From positions 1-20,581 of the forward strand of contig CAVROM010000005.1 of NCBI GenBank assembly GCA_963722815.1: a DNA stretch of 20,581 nt, written 5' to 3'. The position numbers and the translations under genes are program-made. Positions 6,199 to 13,547 of the stretch are shown in pieces. The notes below the pieces were generated by a model. The model was not told the DNA's origin and made no database searches. It saw only the letters and a program-made list of their open reading frames with translations. This DNA comes from DASQFQ01 sp963722815 (GTDB lineage: Bacteria; Actinomycetota; Thermoleophilia; Solirubrobacterales; Solirubrobacteraceae). The first letter of the stretch is position 1. Every line of letters begins with the position of its first letter.

Positions 6199-7139
6199 CC
6201 GCCGCGCAGCTCCTTCGCCGCGTATAGGCGCGCGTCGGCGCGGGCGAGCGCGTCGTCGAGCGACTCCGCGTCCGCGCACGCGACGGTGCCCGCGGTCCAC
6301 AAGGCCTCGTGCGCGCGCCCGAGGCGCGCGAGCACGCGCTCGGTCTGATCCTCCGGGGTTCCCGTGAGCAGGAGGACGAACTCGTCGCCCCCGAACCGCG
6401 CGAGCAGGTCGCCGGGCCGCAGCGAGGCCGTCCAGGTGCCGGCGAGCTCCACCAGCAGGCGGTCGCCGAGGGCGTGGCCGCCGCGGTCGTTGACGAGCTT
6501 GAAGTCGTCGAGGTCGATGAGCACCAGCGTCGTCGGCTCGCCGCGGCGCGCGGCCATCGCGCGCTGGCGTGCGGCGGCGACGGCGAACCCCTTGCGATTG
6601 AAGAGCCCGGTCAGGGCGTCCGTGTGCGCCTCCGCTCGGAGCCGCGCGTTGAGCGTGGTGAGCACGACGATCGCCATCCACACCATCGCCGAGATGATCA
6701 GCCAGACCGACACGCCGGTCGGCGCCCGCGCCGCGAGCATGCTCGCGCCGAGCACCGCGATCACCAGCACCGCGTAGCGCCGCGCTACCGCCGGGCGGAA
6801 GAAGAACGCGACGTAGACCGCCGTCCACAGCTGGCCGAGGGCGGCGAGCATCAGCCCGCGCTCGGTCACGGCCGCGGCGACCATCGCGCCGTGCAGGAGC
6901 GTCACCAGCACGATCGCGGAGTGCAGCGCGGTGCGCGACACGGCGGGGCCGCCGAGCGAGAGCAGCGCGGCGATCGCGAGGCCGGCGCCGCCGAAGCTGA
7001 GCCCCGCGATCCGCGGAGCGTGCTCGACCATCGGGAAGGCGACCGAGCCGAGGCATCCCGCGCCCGTGACGAGCGCCATCACGACCAGAACGGTGACCTC
7101 GGGAGGCGTGCCGGCTCGCGCGAGCCGCTGAAGGTCCAT
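6120..7139 (-). CDS. Membrane-bound GGDEF diguanylate cyclase
   Basis: 339 aa. Six hydrophobic helices (about residues 15-35, 44-64, 71-91, 95-114, 121-139 and 143-163) precede a GGDEF domain (about 170-312). The active-site motif RFGGDEFVLLL is intact (250-254), and RPGD (241-244) lies five residues before it, the RxxD product-inhibition site. Synthesis of c-di-GMP from two GTP at the inner face of the membrane is therefore predicted, with feedback control. The N-terminal membrane domain resembles no named sensor that I recognise. The last 25 or so residues run past the domain end and are encoded opposite the end of the 5590-6198 gene. No clear Shine-Dalgarno precedes the ATG at 7139, which is the only start giving all six helices. 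Confidence 0.88.
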   Translation of the reverse strand: MDLQRLARAGTPPEVTVLVVMALVTGAGCLGSVAFPMVEHAPRIAGLSFGGAGLAIAALLSLGGPAVSRTALHSAIVLVTLLHGAMVAAAVTERGLMLAALGQLWTAVYVAFFFRPAVARRYAVLVIAVLGASMLAARAPTGVSVWLIISAMVWMAIVVLTTLNARLRAEAHTDALTGLFNRKGFAVAAARQRAMAARRGEPTTLVLIDLDDFKLVNDRGGHALGDRLLVELAGTWTASLRPGDLLARFGGDEFVLLLTGTPEDQTERVLARLGRAHEALWTAGTVACADAESLDDALARADARLYAAKELRGGYSKPPWTRSSEFGVRSLSSVTPAGR

Positions 7140-7189
7140 TACACGGGGTACGTCGGCGCGCGGGCGGTTCCCCTTGAGCGCCGGGGAAG

Positions 7190-8590
7190 CTAGAGCGCGA
7201 GGCGGAGCGGGTTCTCGAGGTACTCGCGGATCTTCGCGAGGAACTCGGCGGCGTCGGCGCCGTAGAGGATGCGGTGGTCGCAGGAGAGCGTGAGCTCCAT
7301 CATCGAGCGCACCTCCACCTTGCGGTCGCGGACGACCGGGCGGGGCTCGAGCGCGCCGACCGCGAGGATCGCCGCCTGCGGCGGGTTGATGACGGCGACG
7401 AAGCGCTTGATGCCGAACATGCCGAGGTTGGAGACAGTAAAAGTCCCGCTGGACAACTCCGGTGGCGTTATCGCACCGGCGCGGACGCGCTCGGCGAGGG
7501 CGCGCGACTCGCGGGCGATGTGGCCGAGCGACTTCGAGTCGGCGTCGAACACGGTCGGGACGACGAGCGCGTCCTGCCCCGCCACCGCCATGCCGACGTT
7601 GACGCGGCTGTAGAGCTCGAACTTGCCGTCGCGGTAGGCACCGTTGGCGCGCGGGAAGTCACGCAGCGCGAGCGCGCTCGCCTTGATGACGAAGTCGTTG
7701 AAGGAGGGCGCCGGCGCTGAGTCGCCGGCCGCGGCCTTGAGATGCTTGCGCAGTGCGACGGCCTCCTCCATGTCCACCTCGACGGTGAGGACGAAGTCGG
7801 GCGCGGTCGCCTTCGACTCGGCCATCCGCCGCGCGACGGTCTTCTGCAGCCGGGTGAGGTCCTGCTCGGTGGTCTCGCCGCGGCCGGCCTGCTTGTCGCC
7901 GGAGATGACGGGCGCGGGGACGTCCTGCTTCGGCGCCTCCTGCTCGGGCTCGGGCGCGGCGGCCTCTGCCTCCTGCTCGGGCGCCTCCTGCTTCGGCGGT
8001 GCTTCCGCCTCGGCGGTCGCGGCGCCGCCCTTGGCGGCGGCCTCGACGTCGGCCTTCACGATCCGGCCGCCGGGGCCGGAGCCCTTCAGCTCGCCGAGCT
8101 CGACGCCCATCTCGCGCGCCATCCGCTTGGCGACGGGCGAGGCCTTGACGCGGTCGCCGCCGCCGTTGCCGGAGGGCGCCTCGGCCTGCGCGGGCGCCGG
8201 CTCGGGCGCCTGCTCGCGCTTGCCGTTGCCTGAGGCGTCGGCCTCGTCCTCGTCCTCCGCGGGCGCTTCGGCCTCTTCGGGCTCGTCCTCGGCGGAGGGC
8301 TCCTCCTCGGGGGCCTCGTCCGCGGGCTCCTCCGCCTCGCCGCCGCCGGAGTCCTCGGACCCGTCGCCCAGCCGCGCGATCGTCTCGCCGACCGGGAGCG
8401 TGTCGCCCTCCTTCGCCACGATCGTGAGCGTGCCGTCGGAGTCGGCCTCGTAGGTCATGTTGGCCTTGTCCGTCTCGATCTCGACGAGCTCTTCCCCGCG
8501 CTTGACCTCGTCCCCGTCGGACTTGAGCCACTTCAGGACCGTGCCCTCCTCCATGGAGTCGGACAGGCGGGGCATCGCGACATCGGCCAT
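7190..8590 (-). CDS. pdhC: Dihydrolipoamide acetyltransferase (E2), pyruvate dehydrogenase type
   Basis: 466-aa E2. It has an N-terminal lipoyl domain (MADVAMPRLSDSMEEGT, Lys42 in ETDKANM), a long Glu/Ala/Pro linker (about 77-147), a peripheral subunit-binding domain (about 149-188, KASPVAKRMAREMGVEL), a second acidic linker and the catalytic acyltransferase domain (about 240-466). The active-site motif reads DHRILYG: His439 is present but the usual Asp of HRxxDG is Tyr443. I recall this HRxxYG form from cyanobacterial and plastid E2s, so it need not mean inactivity. It has its own putative promoter (TACTCT 7 nt before the ATG) and lies 48 nt after the GGDEF-EAL gene. The likely partners are the PDH E1 genes at 16430-18639; assignment to PDH rests on the lipoyl and linker style and is inferred. 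Confidence 0.88.
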   Translation of the reverse strand: MADVAMPRLSDSMEEGTVLKWLKSDGDEVKRGEELVEIETDKANMTYEADSDGTLTIVAKEGDTLPVGETIARLGDGSEDSGGGEAEEPADEAPEEEPSAEDEPEEAEAPAEDEDEADASGNGKREQAPEPAPAQAEAPSGNGGGDRVKASPVAKRMAREMGVELGELKGSGPGGRIVKADVEAAAKGGAATAEAEAPPKQEAPEQEAEAAAPEPEQEAPKQDVPAPVISGDKQAGRGETTEQDLTRLQKTVARRMAESKATAPDFVLTVEVDMEEAVALRKHLKAAAGDSAPAPSFNDFVIKASALALRDFPRANGAYRDGKFELYSRVNVGMAVAGQDALVVPTVFDADSKSLGHIARESRALAERVRAGAITPPELSSGTFTVSNLGMFGIKRFVAVINPPQAAILAVGALEPRPVVRDRKVEVRSMMELTLSCDHRILYGADAAEFLAKIREYLENPLRLAL

Positions 8591-8597
8591 GCGCGGC

Positions 8598-8603
8598 AGA
8601 GTA
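8598..8603 (-). promoter_or_regulatory. Putative -10 box of a leaderless promoter (PDH E2)
   Basis: TACTCT (minus strand) fits TANNNT and ends 7 nt before the ATG at 8590. No Shine-Dalgarno is present in the intervening GCCGCGC. No good -35 lies 17 nt upstream (GGAGTT). This suggests E2 is transcribed independently of the GGDEF-EAL-PAS gene ending 48 nt upstream. Confidence 0.45.
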
Positions 8604-8638
8604 CCCCGTTTTCGCGGTTGAACTCCGTCTAGCGAGTC

Positions 8639-11038
8639 CTAGCGCGCGCGAGCGGGCGCGCCGGTCGGCAGGCCGCGCGACGAGCGCAGCGCGGCGTCGA
8701 CCTCGTGGCGCGGCGTGACGTCGCGACACACCGCCATCACGCCGATCACGCCGGCGCGCGGATCGCGTACCGCGACGGCCTGCACGGACAAGTGGATGCC
8801 GCTGAGGCGCCCGACCCACTCGAAGTCCCGCGGCTCGCCGTCCAGCACCGGCCGCAGCAACGCGTCCATCTGGTCGCCCTCGGCCTCGTCGCCGAGCGCC
8901 TCCGTCAGCGTCTTGCCCACGAGCATCTCGCGCCAGCGCTCGAGCGCGCCCAGGCCACCGTTGACCGCCTGGCAGTGCAGATCGCGGTCGAACACCGCGA
9001 CCGCCATGTCCGGCACCGTCCGCAGCAGCACGCGGTAGAGCTCGTCGCCCTGCTGGAGCGCGGCGGCGATGCGGCGGCGCTCGCGATCCGCGGTCAGCTC
9101 GGTCAACGTCGCCATTGTCTCCTGGTAGCTCGGCACCTCCGACGGCACCGGCGCCGGCCGGCCGAGCAGGAAGCCCTGGGCGCCGTGAGCGCCGACCGGG
9201 CGCGCCTCGCGCTCCGGGTCCGGGTCGCGGGCGAGCTCGAGCATCGCCTCGGTCTCGATCCCCTCGGCGATCACGAATGCGCCGCTCTCGCGGGCGAACG
9301 CCATGATGCCGAGCATCACCGCGCGCGCCGCGCGGTCCTCGACCGCGTTCGCGACGACCGCGCGGTCGATCTTGATGAAGTCGACCGGCAGCGCGCTGAG
9401 CATCTCGAGGCCGGCGTTGCCGGCGCCGACGTCGTCGAGCGCGAGCTTGAAGCCGAGGCGCCGCAGCCGCGCCGCCTCGGGGAGCAGGAGCTCCTTGCGC
9501 GCGTCGGTCCGCTCGGTGATCTCGAGCACGACCTGATGCGGCTCGTAGCCGGCGCCGCGCACGGCCAGCACGAGGCTGTCGCCCGCGAGCCCGTCGTGCT
9601 CGAGCGTCTGGGGGGAGACGTTGAGGAACAGCAGCGCGCCGTCCGGCAGATCGCCCGCGGCGCGCAGCGTGGCGCGGCGGCAGACGGCGTCGAGCTCGTG
9701 GCCGCGGCCGATCGAGTCGGCGATCTCGAATGCCTCGCCGGGCCCGGAGAGCTCCGACGAGCGCGGGCGCGCGAGCGCCTCGAACCCGAGCACGCGCGTG
9801 CCGGCGAGGTCCCAGATCGGCTGGAACGCGACGTCGACCGCGCCCGAGTCGATCAGCGAGCGGACGGCGCGGACCTTCTCGATCGTCACGACCGGGACGC
9901 TGTCGGCGACCTCGGTGGAGGCGACGACCGCGTTGCCGCCGCGGCGCTTGGCCTCGAGCAGCGCGGCGTCGGCGCGCCCCCACAGCGTGCTCGGCTCGCG
10001 GTCCTCGGGCCGCGCGGCGCTGAAGCCGATGCTGGTGGTCACGCCGGAGAGGCGACGCTCGACCGCGACGCGGATGCGCTCGAGCGGCACGTCGGCGTCG
10101 CACTCGCGCGTGTGATTGAGCAGGACGGCGAACTCGTCGCCGCCGAGGCGGAACGCGCGGTCGCCGGCGCGCTGCTCGCGCAGCAGCTCGGCGAGCTCGC
10201 ACAGCAGGCGGTCGCCGTGCTGGTGGCCGTGGCGGTCGTTCTCGAACTTGAAGTCGTCGATGTCGAGCAGCGCGAGCGTGACGTCGCTGTCGTAGCGCGC
10301 GGCCTCGCCGACCGCGCGCGACAGCTCGTCCTGAAAGGCGCGGTGGTTGTCGAGGTCGGTCAGGCCGTCGCGACGGGCGCGCTGGAGCGCGGCGCGATAG
10401 AGCACTCCGACGCTGCGGCCGCCGAGCACGTAGAACAGCGGCAGCGCGATCAGCAGGCTGAGCAGGACGAACAGGCCGAGGCTGTCGCGGAAGGAGGCGA
10501 CGCCGGCCTTCAACCCGTCGCCGGAGCGGTACTCGGCGAACAGCACGCGCCGCCCGAGCAGGTGCATCGGCGTGATGTAGGCGTTGCGCTCGCCGCCGGC
10601 GGCCTCGCCCTCGACCGGCTTGCGCGAGCGCGCGGCCTTGCGCAGGAGCGGATCGGTCCGGACCACGCCGACCTGGCCGGCGACCGGTGAGGCCAGCACG
10701 CTGCCGTCGAGGTCGAGCACCGCCACGTCCTGGGTGTCGGGCCGCTCGGCGATCGCGGCGAGCACCTCGGTGACCTCGCTGAGCGGCCGCTCGTAGCGGT
10801 TGTTCTGCGCTGCCGCGGCGCGCAGCTCGAGCGAGCGCGCGTCGGCGGCGTGGACGGCGGCGTGCTCGCGGATGAGGTCGGCCTGGACGCGGTTGCCGAC
10901 GATGAAGTACTGGAACGTCCCGACCGCGCTGAGCGCGAGGATCAGCGTCAACAGCAGTCGAGCGATGACGCTCTCGCGCAGGCGGAGCGCGCGCGCGTGC
11001 AGGCTGCGGTGCGTGAGCATCCCGGCCTGCATCGGCAC
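8639..11038 (-). CDS. GGDEF-EAL dual-domain c-di-GMP enzyme with C-terminal PAS domain
   Basis: 799 aa. Two membrane helices (about 25-47 and 187-207) flank a sensor region of about 140 residues predicted outside the cytoplasm. A GGDEF domain follows (about 218-372), with RLGGDEFAVLL (299-303) and RAGD (290-293) as the RxxD inhibition site. The EAL domain (about 385-635) has EAL 420-422, NVSP 473-476, EITE 506-509, DDVGAG 535-540, FIKID and AEGIE 591-595, so both synthesis and hydrolysis look possible. A PAS fold (about 660-780) ends in VCRDVTPRHEVDAALRSS and the protein stops soon after. PAS usually precedes the output domains; here it is last, ending in a linker of the kind that normally leads into another domain. 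The GTG at 11038 is weakly supported; ATGs at 11032 and 11020 are alternatives. It starts 33 nt after the NiCoT-like gene, so it may share that operon. Confidence 0.9.
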   Translation of the reverse strand: MPMQAGMLTHRSLHARALRLRESVIARLLLTLILALSAVGTFQYFIVGNRVQADLIREHAAVHAADARSLELRAAAAQNNRYERPLSEVTEVLAAIAERPDTQDVAVLDLDGSVLASPVAGQVGVVRTDPLLRKAARSRKPVEGEAAGGERNAYITPMHLLGRRVLFAEYRSGDGLKAGVASFRDSLGLFVLLSLLIALPLFYVLGGRSVGVLYRAALQRARRDGLTDLDNHRAFQDELSRAVGEAARYDSDVTLALLDIDDFKFENDRHGHQHGDRLLCELAELLREQRAGDRAFRLGGDEFAVLLNHTRECDADVPLERIRVAVERRLSGVTTSIGFSAARPEDREPSTLWGRADAALLEAKRRGGNAVVASTEVADSVPVVTIEKVRAVRSLIDSGAVDVAFQPIWDLAGTRVLGFEALARPRSSELSGPGEAFEIADSIGRGHELDAVCRRATLRAAGDLPDGALLFLNVSPQTLEHDGLAGDSLVLAVRGAGYEPHQVVLEITERTDARKELLLPEAARLRRLGFKLALDDVGAGNAGLEMLSALPVDFIKIDRAVVANAVEDRAARAVMLGIMAFARESGAFVIAEGIETEAMLELARDPDPEREARPVGAHGAQGFLLGRPAPVPSEVPSYQETMATLTELTADRERRRIAAALQQGDELYRVLLRTVPDMAVAVFDRDLHCQAVNGGLGALERWREMLVGKTLTEALGDEAEGDQMDALLRPVLDGEPRDFEWVGRLSGIHLSVQAVAVRDPRAGVIGVMAVCRDVTPRHEVDAALRSSRGLPTGAPARAR

Positions 11039-11071
11039 GCGACCCCGCCCAGCTTGAGCGGAGCGGGATCC

Positions 11072-11728
11072 TCAACCAAGCCCGATGTACCAGATCCCGA
11101 AGAGCAGGCCCATCGCGCCGAGCGCGGGCATCAGAACCGTCCGGTAGAGCGGGACCACCGCGGGGCGCGTGAGCGTCCAGGCGAAGCCGCTCGTGCAGAG
11201 CGCCATCGAGACGGCCGACATCGGGGCGAAGACCGCCAGCGCGGCGCACGCTGCGAGCGGCGTGGGGAGCGCGGCGATCAGCAGCAGCACGACGGCGCCG
11301 GTGCCGGCGAGGCCGTGCAGCAGGCCGATGCCGAACGCCTCGCGCGGCGTGCGCAGCGGGCGGTCGTGGTCGTGCTCGCGGTTGCGGTGCAGCCAGCGGA
11401 CGAGCACGCGCAGCGCGAGCAGCACGATAACGACGCCGACGGCCTTCTCGGCGGTCGACTCGAGCGCCGGGGGGAGCGCCGTGCCGAGCAGGATCAGCGG
11501 CAGCCCGATCACGAGCAGCGCGGTGGCGTGGCCGGCGCCCCAGAGGGCGCCGAGGCGCGCCGCGGAGCGCGTGCCGCTCGGGTCCCTGGCGACCAGCGAC
11601 GTCACCGCCATCAGGTGGTCGGGGTCGGTCGCGTGGCGCAGCCCGAGCAGGAACGCGATGCCGAGGGCGACGACGAGCGGCGCGCCCTGGAAGAGGCCGG
11701 TGAGGGCGTCGTCGATGTCTTCCATCAT
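11072..11728 (-). CDS. Small NiCoT/UreH-like metal permease
   Basis: 218-aa polytopic membrane protein with about six helices. LGLRHATDPDHLMAV (28-42) matches the RHAxDxDH signature of nickel/cobalt transporters, whose His and Asp residues bind the metal. GHATALLVIG (66-75) and HGLAGTGAVVLL (138-149) are further conserved blocks. A His/Asp-rich cytoplasmic loop (HRNREHDHDRP, 114-124) could bind metal. It is shorter than classical NiCoT proteins (about 330-380 aa) and closer to the UreH-like subgroup. The first of two adjacent ATGs (11728) overlaps the Fur-family stop as ATGA, so the two are probably translationally coupled. Nickel or cobalt as substrate and direction of transport are inferred from family and neighbours; iron or zinc cannot be excluded. 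Confidence 0.82.
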   Translation of the reverse strand: MMEDIDDALTGLFQGAPLVVALGIAFLLGLRHATDPDHLMAVTSLVARDPSGTRSAARLGALWGAGHATALLVIGLPLILLGTALPPALESTAEKAVGVVIVLLALRVLVRWLHRNREHDHDRPLRTPREAFGIGLLHGLAGTGAVVLLLIAALPTPLAACAALAVFAPMSAVSMALCTSGFAWTLTRPAVVPLYRTVLMPALGAMGLLFGIWYIGLG

Positions 11729-12165
11729 CGGAGCGCCTCGCAATCCGGGCAGGCGCCCACGAGCGGGAAGTGCGCGAAGTCGCACGCGAAGCCGCAGAGG
11801 TCGCGGACGGCGCGCCGCAGCGCCCCGAGGTCGTCGAGCGGCACGTGCTTCCCGCAGCGCTCGCACGCGGCGTAGCCGCCCTCGTGGTGGCCGCTGAGGC
11901 TGTAGCGGCCGGCCGCGTGGCCCAGGTGTACGTGGCGGGCGATGCCCGCCGCCTCGAGCGCCTCGAGGTTGCGGTAGACGCTGCCGAGGTCGGCGCCCGC
12001 GCGCCCGGCGAGCTCCTCGGCGGTCACGGGCCGGTCGGCGGCGAACAGCGCGTCGACGACCATCCGGCGGGTCGTCGAGATGCGCAGCCCGCGCGCACGC
12101 AGGGTTCCGAGCGCAGCCATGGGCGTGGGCAGGGGCACTGGCTCCGCGCAGGGCGAGAAGGACAT
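11725..12165 (-). CDS. Fur-family metal-responsive transcriptional regulator
   Basis: 146 aa. A winged-helix domain (about 20-85, with recognition region DLGSVYRNLEALEAAG) is followed by a dimerisation domain carrying two CxxC pairs (C101/C104 in CERCGKH and C139/C142 in CPDCEALR) that form the usual structural zinc site, plus H93/H94 for the regulatory site. Which metal it senses (Fe, Zn, Ni) cannot be read from sequence; the flanking metal permeases favour a Nur-like nickel regulator or a Zur. AGGAG (12177-12173) at 7 nt supports the ATG at 12165. The frame is also open to an ATG at 12246 that overlaps the upstream permease stop as ATGA, giving 173 aa with a 27-residue Arg-rich extension; this alternative cannot be excluded. 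No recognisable Fur/Zur box was found in its 77-nt upstream gap. Confidence 0.88.
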   Translation of the reverse strand: MSFSPCAEPVPLPTPMAALGTLRARGLRISTTRRMVVDALFAADRPVTAEELAGRAGADLGSVYRNLEALEAAGIARHVHLGHAAGRYSLSGHHEGGYAACERCGKHVPLDDLGALRRAVRDLCGFACDFAHFPLVGACPDCEALR

Positions 12166-12172
12166 GCAGGGG

Positions 12173-12177
12173 CTCCT
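12173..12177 (-). promoter_or_regulatory. Shine-Dalgarno deciding the Fur-family start
   Basis: AGGAG on the minus strand, 7 nt before the ATG at 12165, favours the 146-aa form over the ATGA-coupled start at 12246. Confidence 0.6.
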
Positions 12178-12242
12178 GTTCAGGTCGCGCCGCTCCCGCA
12201 CAGCCTGGTCGACCCTCTCTTCGCAGCGGCCGCGCGATCGGA

Positions 12243-13547
12243 TCATGAGAATTGCCCCGCGGCCTGGACGGTGAGCACGACGCCCACGCAGACGATCGCG
12301 AACGCGCTCGCGGTCGGCAGCGCGGCGGCCACGCGGCCGGGTACCGGCAGCTTCGTCGCGTGGACCACGGCGATGCCGAGCGCGGTCAGCGTCGCCGCGA
12401 GCCCGAGGCTGAAGGCCACGATCATCACCAGCCCGAGCGCGAGCTGGTGCTGCGCGACCGCGCCGAGCAGGACCACGAGCGCCGACGGGCACGGGATCAG
12501 CCCGGCCGACGCGCCCATGGCGAGGATGCCGCGCGTCGAGAGGTCCTCCGGGTGGTGGTGATGATGGTGGTGGCGCCTGCGCGCACGCTTGCGCAGCACG
12601 GCCGCTCCGACGCAGACCACGAGCAGCCCGGAGGCAAGGTTCAGCCACGGATACAGCTGCTCGGGCAGGATGAACGCCGACAGCGTCAACGCGACGACGC
12701 CGAGCAGCAGCACGCCGGCGGTGTGCGTGACGGTCACGGTGGCGCCGAGCGCGGCGGCGTGGCGGGCGGTGCCGCGCGTGCCGACGAGGTAAGCGGCCAC
12801 CATCGCCTTGCCGTGGCCCGGGGAGAGCGCGTGCACCGCACCCCACCCGAACGCTGCGAGCAGCAGCAGGATCAGCACGCCGCGGCCGGCAGCGGCGTCG
12901 GCAAAGAGGGAAGAGAGGCCGTCCTGGCGGCCGCTCCCTCCGGCGTCCGCGCCCTTCGCGTCCGCTCCCGGCGCACTCACCGTTCCCGTTCCGGGCCGCG
13001 CATCGAGGCGCGCTTCGCGGATGTCCGCGGGGCTCGAGAGCGCGTCCTTCGGGTAGCGGGTGAGGCCGTGGGTGGGGTCGCCGGCCGGCACGCTCGAGCG
13101 CACGGCGGTGCCGCGGCCGGGCCGCGCCACGATCGCGCGCCAGCCGACGCGGCCCGGGTATGTGCCGTCGCGCACCTCGACGCGCCGCGCGTGCGCGGCG
13201 GCCCCGAGCGAGAGCTCGAAGCGCGTCGTCCGCAGCCCGCCGGCGCCGGGGCGCAGGACGAGTGTGGGGGTGCCGGGGGAGAGCGCGAGCGGCCGGCCGT
13301 CGGCGGTGACGCGCAGCCGCCGCAGCACCTCGGCGCGCTTGCGCCGCACGCGCTCGGCCTGCGCGACCCCGCCTTCCTGGAACGTCGGGATCTCGGCCTG
13401 GTCGAGTACGTAGTGGACGTCGACGCGGACGTCGGAGACGGAGACCTCGGCGATGTGGTTCATGGAGAAGTTGCCGAGCGGGTGCGCGCCCGCGGGGGCG
13501 GCGAGCGCCGCGAACGCCACCACCAGGATCAGCAGGAGGCGCCTCAT
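12243..13547 (-). CDS. NicO/RcnA-like nickel-cobalt permease with secreted N-terminal domain and His7 loop
   Basis: 434 aa. A signal peptide (about 1-21) gives a mature start at AHPLGNFSMNH. An extracytoplasmic beta-rich domain of about 190 residues precedes a six-helix permease (about 222-430). HALSPGHGKAMVAAYLVG (239-256) matches the HxxxPGHGK motif of RcnA/NicO transporters; VTVTHTAGVLLLG and GLIPCPSALVVLL (350-362) are further family blocks. The central cytoplasmic loop holds RKRARRR followed by seven consecutive His (326-332), typical of Ni/Co handling proteins. Efflux is known for RcnA, but N-terminally extended relatives are often annotated as uptake systems, so direction is open. The ATG at 13547 overlaps the TPR stop as ATGA. 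The frame is open further upstream, but only inside the TPR gene. Confidence 0.88.
   Translation of the reverse strand: MRRLLLILVVAFAALAAPAGAHPLGNFSMNHIAEVSVSDVRVDVHYVLDQAEIPTFQEGGVAQAERVRRKRAEVLRRLRVTADGRPLALSPGTPTLVLRPGAGGLRTTRFELSLGAAAHARRVEVRDGTYPGRVGWRAIVARPGRGTAVRSSVPAGDPTHGLTRYPKDALSSPADIREARLDARPGTGTVSAPGADAKGADAGGSGRQDGLSSLFADAAAGRGVLILLLLAAFGWGAVHALSPGHGKAMVAAYLVGTRGTARHAAALGATVTVTHTAGVLLLGVVALTLSAFILPEQLYPWLNLASGLLVVCVGAAVLRKRARRRHHHHHHHPEDLSTRGILAMGASAGLIPCPSALVVLLGAVAQHQLALGLVMIVAFSLGLAATLTALGIAVVHATKLPVPGRVAAALPTASAFAIVCVGVVLTVQAAGQFS

Noticed and set aside
8705..10690. 661-residue plus-strand open frame
   Set aside because: Antisense shadow of the GGDEF-EAL-PAS gene, dominated by Arg, Ala, Gly and Glu, with no recognisable motif.
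7659..11249. 1196-residue minus-strand open frame
   Set aside because: It runs through the GGDEF-EAL-PAS gene and PDH E2 in another frame, is Arg/Ala-repetitive and shows no domain.
12166..12242. Fur or Zur box before the Fur-family gene
   Set aside because: The gap is GC-rich and lacks the AT-rich dyads such boxes have; only GCGGCCGC and short CGATCG-type palindromes are visible.
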